Shown here: positions 6,665-11,379 of the stretch, piece after piece | Numbering within the stretch: the stretch's first letter is position 1 | How the letters are laid out: each line of letters opens with the position of its first letter | NCBI GenBank assembly: GCA_038363005.1 | Contig: JBBQBI010000045.1 | Location: forward strand, 1-11,379 | Direction of reading: 5' to 3' | Origin: JAKOWB01 sp038363005 | Lineage (GTDB): Bacteria; Pseudomonadota; Alphaproteobacteria; Kiloniellales; JACOMY01 | DNA length: 11,379 nt | Notes under the pieces: generated by a model | Told to the model about the DNA's origin: nothing | The model's database searches: none | Seen by the model: only the letters and a program-made list of their open reading frames with translations | Made by a program: the position numbers and the translations under genes

Positions 6665-7198
6665 TCAGGCAGCCGACCGCTTGTCCACCGGCGCTGTCGC
6701 AGTGGCGCGCGGGCCCATCACGGTGCCGCCGACCACGTCGGCCAGGGAGATGCCGGACAGGTAGCTGCGGATCTGCCGCCCCAGCCCATCCCACAGTCCC
6801 TGGGTCAGCGCGCGGGGGGACAGCGCGCGGGCCGTGGCGCCGTCGCTGTCCTGGCCGACGTCCGGCCGGACCAGCGGACGCTGTTCCTCTTCCACCGCCG
6901 ACACCACCTCGGCAACCGCCAGGTTGGCGGCCGGACGGGCCAGCAGGTAGCCGCCGCCGGGTCCGCGCACCGAGCGCACCAGCCCGGCACGGCGCAGCCG
7001 CGAGAAGAGCTGCTCGAGATAGGACAGCGAGATGTCCTGGCGTCGCGCCACATCGGCCAGGCTGACCGGGTGGGGCATGGTGGGCTGGGCACTGCCGGGG
7101 CCGGCGGCAGTTTGATTGGCGCCCTGTGGCGAACCGCCGTTAACGGCGATATCGACCAGCGCCATGACGGCATAGCGACCCTTGGTGGAAACCTTCAT
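6665..7198 (-). CDS. iscR: IscR-like Rrf2-family transcriptional regulator lacking all cysteines
   Basis: This 177-residue winged-helix regulator matches IscR along most of its length: MKVSTKGRYAVMALVDIA at the N-terminus, DISLSYLEQLFSRLRRAGLV for the recognition helix, and SVRGPGGGYLLAR for the wing. E. coli IscR binds [2Fe-2S] through three cysteines and a histidine at about 92-107. Here the matching segment (about residues 104-135) has no Cys, the histidine position reads TQGLWDGL, and the whole protein has no Cys and a single His (His43). A Gly/Ala/Pro/Gln-rich stretch of about 20 extra residues (about 21-45) separates helix 1 from the next helix. The ATG at 7198 has AGGA 4 nt upstream and gives the conserved N-terminus; the longer frame starts inside cysE. 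It lies 28 nt after cysE. It probably controls its own operon, and the signal it senses is unknown. Confidence 0.9.
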   Translation of the reverse strand: MKVSTKGRYAVMALVDIAVNGGSPQGANQTAAGPGSAQPTMPHPVSLADVARRQDISLSYLEQLFSRLRRAGLVRSVRGPGGGYLLARPAANLAVAEVVSAVEEEQRPLVRPDVGQDSDGATARALSPRALTQGLWDGLGRQIRSYLSGISLADVVGGTVMGPRATATAPVDKRSAA

Positions 7199-7226
7199 CG
7201 CATCCTGGAGTCCATTAAGGCCGGGT

Positions 7227-7964
7227 TCAGCCATTCTGTACCCGGCGCGGCTCCAGAACCTGGGCGCGTTCGGCCTCCAATTCAACTATCCGGGCACCCA
7301 GCCGCTGCACTTCGTCGCGGAGCGACTCCAGCGCGCGCGCCACCGGATCGGCAATTTCGCCGCCGGGCAGGCCGTAGGCGGCAAAGGGCAGCCCCTCGGC
7401 CGCGGCGGCGGTCTCGGCCACCGGTTGCAGCTTTGGGGCGACGATGCGGGCCGGGATGCCGACCACGGTGACGGCCGGCGGCACGTCCTTGGTGACCACG
7501 GCGTTGGCGCCGACACGGGCCTGCTTGCCGACCGTGATGGGGCCCAGGATCTGCGCGCCGGAGCCGACGATCACGCCGTCTTCCAGCGTCGGATGGCGCT
7601 TGTGGTCGCGCTGTGCGTCGCTGTCGACCGAGGGGGCAACGCCGCCCAGGGTTACTCCGTGGTACAGCGTCACGTCGTCGCCGATCTCGGCGGTCTCGCC
7701 GATCACCACGCCCATGCCGTGGTCGATAAAGAAGCGCTGGCCGATCACCGCGCCGGGGTGGATCTCGATGCCGGTCATCCAGCGCCCGATGGCGGAAATC
7801 CAGCGCGCCAGCAGCCGCAGGCGCCAGCGCCACAGGCGCCGCGCCACGCGATAGAACAGCATGGCCTGGAAACCTGGATAGCAGAGCACCACCTCAAGCC
7901 AGCCACGGGCGGCGGGATCGCGGGCGATGGTGGCGCGGATATCGGCTCGCAAAGACTTGAACAT
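7227..7964 (-). CDS. cysE: Serine O-acetyltransferase CysE (EpsC-like)
   Basis: This 245-residue cytoplasmic enzyme makes O-acetylserine from serine and acetyl-CoA, the committed step of cysteine synthesis. A short helical N-terminal domain (1-62) is followed by the left-handed beta-helix hexapeptide domain (about 66-175). Active-site Asp81-His82 (FIDHGMGVVIGET) and His102 (YHGVTLGG) are present, as is the CoA-binding region VGIPARIV (168-175). The loop before KRHP is about 7 residues longer than in E. coli CysE. The C-terminal tail (about 205-238) has heptad-like Leu/Val spacing and may form a coiled coil, replacing the E. coli tail used for binding CysK and for feedback. The ATG at 7964 has GGGGA just upstream. 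As first gene of the unit it would couple cysteine supply to desulfurase use. Confidence 0.94.
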   Translation of the reverse strand: MFKSLRADIRATIARDPAARGWLEVVLCYPGFQAMLFYRVARRLWRWRLRLLARWISAIGRWMTGIEIHPGAVIGQRFFIDHGMGVVIGETAEIGDDVTLYHGVTLGGVAPSVDSDAQRDHKRHPTLEDGVIVGSGAQILGPITVGKQARVGANAVVTKDVPPAVTVVGIPARIVAPKLQPVAETAAAAEGLPFAAYGLPGGEIADPVARALESLRDEVQRLGARIVELEAERAQVLEPRRVQNG

Positions 7965-7987
7965 GCTTTCCCCGCCTGTGCTATAAC
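7957..7987 (+). promoter_or_regulatory. Candidate rightward extended -10 promoter
   Basis: TTGAAC (7957-7962) and TATAAC (7982-7987) are 19 bp apart, and the -10 is preceded by TG plus one base, the extended -10 pattern. Transcription would start near 7995, about 270 nt before the small hydrolase start at 8263. That implies a long leader or a separate small RNA. The -35 lies within the first codons of cysE on the other strand. Confidence 0.45.
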
Positions 7988-8078
7988 CCGCCGCTTCGCG
8001 CGGCCGGGCGCTGGACCCGCCTAGCTCAAGGACCTGCCGGGGCGGACCCCATTGCCCGTATCGAACTCAACGGCCTGA

Positions 8079-8095
8079 AGGATATTAGATTTCCT
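8079..8095. promoter_or_regulatory. Imperfect 17-bp palindrome over the candidate -10 (possible operator)
   Basis: The sequence has the symmetric form AGGA-n-AT-nnn-AT-n-TCCT, with 12 of 17 positions symmetric. It covers the candidate -10 of the leftward promoter. A site here would suit repression by the IscR-like product of the second gene, but I have no binding consensus for this divergent protein. Confidence 0.35.
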
Positions 8096-8109
8096 ACCAA
8101 AGCGATCAA
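8082..8109 (-). promoter_or_regulatory. Candidate promoter of the cysE-iscR-desulfurase operon
   Basis: On the minus strand TTGATC (8104-8109) and TAATAT (8082-8087) are 16 bp apart in the AT-rich patch. A start near 8075 would give a leader of about 110 nt before cysE. Both boxes are imperfect, so this is a prediction from position and sequence only. Confidence 0.4.
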
Positions 8110-8120
8110 GTTTTGGTGGG
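8093..8120. promoter_or_regulatory. 9-bp dyad over the candidate -35 (possible operator or hairpin)
   Basis: CCTACCAAA (8093-8101) and TTTGGTGGG (8112-8120) are reverse complements apart from one T.G pair, with 10 nt between them. The centre contains the candidate -35 TTGATC on the minus strand. It may be a second regulator site, or a hairpin in a rightward leader RNA. No T-run follows, so it is not an intrinsic terminator. Confidence 0.4.
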
Positions 8121-8262
8121 CCGCGCGGCGCCAGCGGCCAGATTCGGATCGGCACCGCCAAGTCTATGATTTCAGGAGTCTTTTAGCATCTGTTCTTGGC
8201 CGGCAGCAATGCTGTGCCAAGTGCCCAGATACCCGAAACCAAGTCACGAACGCCCGAGGACC

Positions 8263-8934
8263 ATGCCCGACGTCATTTTCAACGGCCCGGAAGGGCGCCT
8301 CGAAGGCCGCTACCAGGCCGGCCGCGAGCCCAATTCGCCGATCGCGCTGATGCTGCACCCGCATCCGCAGCACGGCGGCACCATGAACAACAAGGTGGTG
8401 TACACGCTGTACCACGCCTTTGCCCGCCAGGGTTTCGGCGTGTTGCGCTTCAACTTCCGCGGCGTCGGCCGCAGCCAAGGCACCTATGACCGCGGCGAGG
8501 GCGAGCTGTCCGACGCCGCCTCGGCGCTCGACTGGCTGCAGTCGATCTGCCCCAGCGCGCCGGCCTGCTGGATCGCCGGCTTTTCCTTCGGTGCCTGGAT
8601 CGGCATGCAGCTGCTGATGCGCCGGCCTGAAATCGCCGGCTTCATCTCGGTTTCACCGCCGGCCGGCATGTTCGACTTCACCTTCCTGGCGCCCTGCCCC
8701 TCCTCGGGCCTGGTGCTGCACGGTGGCGCCGACCAGCTGATCCCAGAGCCCAACGTGAAGAAGCTGGTCGACAAGCTGCAGCACCAGCGCGACATCGTCA
8801 TCGACTACCGCGTGGTGCCCGGCGCCAACCACTTCTTCACCGAGCACATGGAGCAGCTGGGCGCCGAGGTCGAGGACTACCTGCAGAACACCGTCGCCAA
8901 GCGGCCGTCGGAGCGCAAGGCGACGCGGGGGTAA
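8263..8934 (+). CDS. Small alpha/beta hydrolase, COG2945-type
   Basis: This 223-residue soluble alpha/beta-hydrolase carries the group's hallmark HPHPQHGGTMNNKVV (about 32-46) and FNFRGVGRSQG. The nucleophile elbow GFSFG (106-110) gives Ser108, the acid is probably Asp157 (HGGADQLIP), and the histidine is His190 (GANHFF). The family is widespread and predicted to be esterase or dienelactone-hydrolase-like, but its natural substrate is not known. The ATG at 8263 with GAGGA just upstream is preferred over an ATG at 8209, because it yields the conserved start MPDVIFNGPEGRLEG. It is transcribed away from the cysE-iscR unit. Genes of this family are often seen beside IscR/SUF regions in alphaproteobacteria, to my recollection, which hints at a link to Fe-S biology without proving one. 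Confidence 0.85.
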   Translation: MPDVIFNGPEGRLEGRYQAGREPNSPIALMLHPHPQHGGTMNNKVVYTLYHAFARQGFGVLRFNFRGVGRSQGTYDRGEGELSDAASALDWLQSICPSAPACWIAGFSFGAWIGMQLLMRRPEIAGFISVSPPAGMFDFTFLAPCPSSGLVLHGGADQLIPEPNVKKLVDKLQHQRDIVIDYRVVPGANHFFTEHMEQLGAEVEDYLQNTVAKRPSERKATRG

Positions 8935-8945
8935 CCCAGCATTCC

Positions 8946-9020
8946 CGTCATGGCCGGGCCTGACCCGGCCATCCAGCGCAACGAGAAACCTGGATGCCCG
9001 GGTCAAGCCCGGGCATGACG
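8946..9020. repeat. Folded double-palindrome intergenic repeat, alphaproteobacterial type
   Basis: Two 31-nt arms, 8946-8976 and 8990-9020, are inverted copies differing at 3 positions. Each arm is itself a hairpin of the form TGnCCGGG-loop-CCCGGnCA. Two of the three differences are paired: a G..C pair in one arm's stem is C..G in the other, so folding is preserved. The element sits between convergent genes, ending 7 nt before the anmK stop. Similar sequences are scattered through many alphaproteobacterial genomes. It may serve as a bidirectional terminator or mRNA 3' stabiliser. Confidence 0.8.
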
Positions 9021-9027
9021 CGGGTTG

Positions 9028-10101
9028 CTAGGATCGCCACAAGCACCCTCCCACCTGTGCCCCTGGGGCGCCGGTGGTGCCCGGATAGCTCAGCGGCAGG
9101 CCCCTGACCGAGCGCGCTGCCAGGAAGGCGAAGGCCTGGGCCTCCAGCGCATCGCCGTCCCAGCCGACCGCCTCCACCGGGCGCACCGTGGCGCCGAGGC
9201 GCCGGGCCAGTGCCTGCATCAGAGTGGGATTGAGCCGCCCGCCGCCAGTCACCAGCCACTCCACCGGCCGCGCCGGCAACAGCGGCACGATGCGGGCCAC
9301 GGCGGCGGCGGTGAAGCCCGCCAGGGTAGCGGCGCCATCGGCCAGCGACAGGCCGTCCAGCAAGGTCACGTCGAAGGCGTCGCGGTCCAGCGACTTGGGC
9401 GGCGGCAGCGCGAAGAAGGGATGCGCCAGCAGAGCCTGCACCAGGTCCTCGCGCACCTGGCCGCTGGCCGAGACACGTCCGTCAAGGTCGGCACGCTGGC
9501 CGCTGTGCCGCAGCATCCAATCGTCGAGCAGCGCGTTGCCCGGCCCGGTGTCGCAGGCCACCAGATCGTCGTCGGCGCCGATGAAGGTGACATTGGCGAC
9601 GCCGCCGATGTTCAGCACCGCCAGCGGCCGCAGCAACCCGGCGGCCAGCGCGCGGTGGAACACCGGCACCAGCGGCGCGCCCTGCCCGCCGGCCGCCACG
9701 TCGGCGCTGCGGAAGTCGTTGACCACTGGGACGCCCAGCGCCGCCGCCAGGCGCGCGCCGTCGCCGATCTGCCAGGTCAGCCGCTGGTGCGGCGCGTGCA
9801 GGATGGTCTGGCCGTGGAAGCCGACCAGCTCCAGATCCGCGGTCGTCAGCCTGGCCAAGCGCAGCAGGCGGCGCACCGCCTCGGCATGGCGGTCGGTCAG
9901 CTCGGCCTCCACCGCCTGGATCTCGTCCGCCGGCGCCTCGCCGCCCAGCAGGGCGCGCAGGCGGGCGCGGAAGGCATCGTCATAGTCGAAGGTGAAGCGG
10001 GCGCCGCTTGCCAGGACATGCTCGCCATCGGTCTTCAGCAGCGCGACATCGATGCCGTCCAGCGAGGTGCCGCTCATCAGCCCGACGATCCAGCGATCCA
10101 T
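9028..10101 (-). CDS. anmK: Anhydro-N-acetylmuramic acid kinase AnmK
   Basis: This 357-residue cytoplasmic sugar kinase of the ASKHA fold opens and phosphorylates 1,6-anhydro-MurNAc to MurNAc-6-phosphate during peptidoglycan recycling. Family motifs are all present: GLMSGTSLDGID (about 7-18), GFHGQTILH, DFRSADVAAGGQGAPLVP, LNIGGVANVT, DTGPGNALLDDW with the likely catalytic Asp at about 184, and WLVTGGGRLNP. The C-terminus GLPLSYPGTTGAP is typical. Length is normal. The start at 10101 is chosen because it places MSGTS near the N-terminus as in relatives; the frame extends 22 residues further without family similarity and would overlap the tyrS promoter region. It faces the small hydrolase across the palindromic repeat and is divergent from tyrS (83-nt gap). 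This anmK-tyrS pairing is common in alphaproteobacteria, as far as I recall. Confidence 0.94.
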   Translation of the reverse strand: MDRWIVGLMSGTSLDGIDVALLKTDGEHVLASGARFTFDYDDAFRARLRALLGGEAPADEIQAVEAELTDRHAEAVRRLLRLARLTTADLELVGFHGQTILHAPHQRLTWQIGDGARLAAALGVPVVNDFRSADVAAGGQGAPLVPVFHRALAAGLLRPLAVLNIGGVANVTFIGADDDLVACDTGPGNALLDDWMLRHSGQRADLDGRVSASGQVREDLVQALLAHPFFALPPPKSLDRDAFDVTLLDGLSLADGAATLAGFTAAAVARIVPLLPARPVEWLVTGGGRLNPTLMQALARRLGATVRPVEAVGWDGDALEAQAFAFLAARSVRGLPLSYPGTTGAPGAQVGGCLWRS

Positions 10102-10121
10102 GCGCGCCCCCCGCCCAGCGG

Positions 10122-10150
10122 CTTTGCCCCCGCCCGCGACCGTGCTAGAG
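10122..10150 (+). promoter_or_regulatory. Weak candidate tyrS promoter
   Basis: In the 83-nt gap between anmK and tyrS, CTTTGC (10122-10127) and CTAGAG (10145-10150) are 17 bp apart. The -10 is preceded by GTG, like the promoter by cysE. A start near 10157 would leave a leader of about 28 nt. The match is poor and rests mainly on position. Confidence 0.3.
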
Positions 10151-10184
10151 AAGCCGCCCTTTCGCAACCCCGACCCGTTCCGCC

Positions 10185-11379
10185 ATGACAGCGCTTCAGT
10201 CCGATTTCCTGCGCACGCTGCAAGAGCGTGGCTACATCCACCAGGCGACCGACCTGGCGGCGCTCGACGCGCTGGCGGTCAAGGAGCCCGTGGTGGCCTA
10301 TGTCGGCTATGACGCGACGGCGGATTCGCTGCACGTCGGGCACCTGGTCTCGATCATGATGCTGCGGCGCATGAAGCAGACCGGGCACCAGCCCATCGTG
10401 CTGATGGGCGGCGGCACCACCAAGATCGGCGATCCCTCGTTCCGCGACGAGTCCCGCCCGCTGCTGGACGACGCCGCCATCGCCGCCAACATCGCCGAGA
10501 TCCGCAAGACCTTCGAGCATCTGGTGGGCTTCCAGGACGGCCAGGCGATCCTGACCAACAACGCCGACTGGCTGGACCAGCTGGCCTACATCCCCTTCCT
10601 GCGCGACGTCGGCACACACTTCACCATCAACCGCATGCTGTCGTTCGATTCGGTGAAGTTGAGGCTCGAGCGCGAGCAGCCGCTGACCTTCCTCGAATTC
10701 AACTACATGATCCTCCAGGCCTACGACTTCCTGGAGCTGTTCCGCCGCCACGGCTGCCGGCTGCAGATGGGCGGCAGCGACCAGTGGGGCAACATCGTCA
10801 ACGGCGTGGAGCTGGCGCGCCGCATCGCCGGGGCGGAGCTCTATGGCCTGACCACGCCGCTGATCACCACGGCGTCGGGCGCCAAGATGGGCAAGACCGC
10901 GCAGGGCGCGGTGTGGCTGAACGCCGAGCGGGTCTCGCCCTACGACTACTGGCAGTTCTGGCGCAACACCGAGGACACCGATGTCGGCCGCTTCCTCGGC
11001 CTGTTCACCGACCTGCCGATGGCTGAGGTGGCGCGGCTGGCCGCGTCGCAGGGCGCCGAGATCAACGACGCGAAGAAGACGTTGGCCACCGAGGCGACCG
11101 CGCTGCTGCATGGCCGCGACGCCGCGACGCAGGCCGCCGAGACCGCGCGCCGCACCTTCGAGGAAGGCGTCGCGGCCGAGACGCTGCCGACGCACGCCGC
11201 GCCACTGCCGGCCGGCATCGTGGACATCCTGCTCGCGGCAAAGTTCGTCGCCAGCAAGGGCGAGGCACGCCGGCTGATCACGCAGGGCGGCGTGCGACTG
11301 AACGACGTTCCCGTCACCGATCCTGCCGCGCAGGTCACGCAGGCCGATTTGCGCGACGATTCGGGAAAGCTCTCGCTCG
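10185..11379 (+). CDS. tyrS: Tyrosyl-tRNA synthetase TyrS (3' end outside window)
   Basis: The frame is open from the ATG at 10185 to the window edge, giving 398 codons without a stop, so the gene is cut by the window and not broken. It is a class I aminoacyl-tRNA synthetase charging tRNA-Tyr. The HIGH motif reads LHVGH (49-53), the tyrosine/AMP site includes QMGGSDQWGN (194-203), and the KMSKS loop reads KMGKT (234-238), close to the KFGKT of E. coli TyrS. A C-terminal S4 RNA-binding domain begins at about 344 (VDILLAAKFVASKGEARRLI). Family length suggests only some 10-25 residues are missing. No strong Shine-Dalgarno sequence precedes the ATG. The start fits the usual MTALQSDFLRTLQERGYIHQ-like N-terminus of the group. 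Confidence 0.96.
   Translation, partial: MTALQSDFLRTLQERGYIHQATDLAALDALAVKEPVVAYVGYDATADSLHVGHLVSIMMLRRMKQTGHQPIVLMGGGTTKIGDPSFRDESRPLLDDAAIAANIAEIRKTFEHLVGFQDGQAILTNNADWLDQLAYIPFLRDVGTHFTINRMLSFDSVKLRLEREQPLTFLEFNYMILQAYDFLELFRRHGCRLQMGGSDQWGNIVNGVELARRIAGAELYGLTTPLITTASGAKMGKTAQGAVWLNAERVSPYDYWQFWRNTEDTDVGRFLGLFTDLPMAEVARLAASQGAEINDAKKTLATEATALLHGRDAATQAAETARRTFEEGVAAETLPTHAAPLPAGIVDILLAAKFVASKGEARRLITQGGVRLNDVPVTDPAAQVTQADLRDDSGKLSL

Larger units (their letters stand above)
7965..8262. other. Regulatory intergenic region between cysE and the small hydrolase
   Basis: These 298 nt separate two outward-reading genes. The flanks are GC-rich, but about 8051-8117 is visibly AT-richer and holds the candidate cysE promoter and two dyads. 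A separate rightward promoter lies at the cysE end. No tRNA, known riboswitch or credible protein gene was recognised. One frame stays open across the region but has no plausible start. An AGGAG at 8174-8178 is not followed by a usable start codon at the right distance. Confidence 0.6.

Noticed and set aside
8003..8080. tRNA-like string TAGCTCAAGG with a later TCGAAC
   Set aside because: No acceptor stem, anticodon stem or proper T-arm can be drawn around it.
7980..8262. Open frame through the intergenic region with a protein-like stretch near 8051-8110
   Set aside because: No plausible start codon or ribosome binding site, and the frame runs into the hydrolase gene out of phase; probably chance in GC-rich DNA.
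8164..8478. 104-codon minus-strand frame across the small hydrolase start and upstream region
   Set aside because: Mostly opposite the conserved hydrolase N-terminus, with no motif and no promoter support.
9025..10188. 387-codon + strand frame opposite anmK
   Set aside because: Shadow frame; anmK carries every family motif.
10077..11195. 372-codon minus-strand frame opposite tyrS
   Set aside because: Antisense shadow of tyrS caused by high third-position GC; no recognisable domain.
11300..11379. Possible truncation of tyrS
   Set aside because: The frame is intact to the last base, and the S4 domain is present; the missing end is simply beyond the window.

Overview
The window is high-GC DNA (roughly two thirds G+C by eye). 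Its gene families and non-coding repeats fit an alphaproteobacterium, probably of Rhodospirillales type. The best clues are an IscR/Rrf2 regulator upstream of two cysteine desulfurases, an EpsC-like serine acetyltransferase, an alphaproteobacterial MnmA N-terminus, and an intergenic palindrome of a type common in alphaproteobacteria. No phage, IS, CRISPR or tRNA/rRNA gene was recognised. The taxonomic placement is inference.

Left and centre (76-7964) hold nine minus-strand genes. In transcription order they are cysE (serine acetyltransferase), an iscR-like Rrf2 regulator, a first NifS/IscS-type desulfurase, iscS, a [2Fe-2S] ferredoxin, tenA, an uncharacterised lipoprotein, a large alpha/beta hydrolase of unknown role, and mnmA. 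The first six are tightly spaced: gaps of 28, 55, -4, 97 and 6 nt. The lipoprotein is preceded by a 70-nt gap with its own strong ribosome binding site and a short direct repeat, so a second transcript may start there. The genes suggest a sulfur route: CysE starts cysteine synthesis, the desulfurases turn cysteine into enzyme-bound persulfide, ferredoxin supplies electrons for Fe-S assembly, and MnmA uses the sulfur for 2-thiouridine in tRNA. TenA points to thiamin salvage, whose thiazole half also needs desulfurase sulfur. No IscU, IscA, HscAB or SufBCD is present in the window.

The most notable gene is the IscR-like regulator. It contains no cysteine, and it carries about 20 extra residues inside the DNA-binding domain compared with E. 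coli IscR. It therefore cannot bind the classical [2Fe-2S] cluster.

The 298-nt region between cysE and the rightward hydrolase (7965-8262) has an AT-rich patch with a candidate leftward promoter covered by two dyads. It also has a good extended -10 promoter facing the other way.

On the right, a small COG2945-type alpha/beta hydrolase (8263-8934, +) converges on anmK (anhydro-N-acetylmuramic acid kinase, -) across a folded palindromic repeat. anmK is divergent from tyrS (+), which runs off the right edge shortly before its expected end. At the left edge a GC-rich palindromic repeat follows mnmA.
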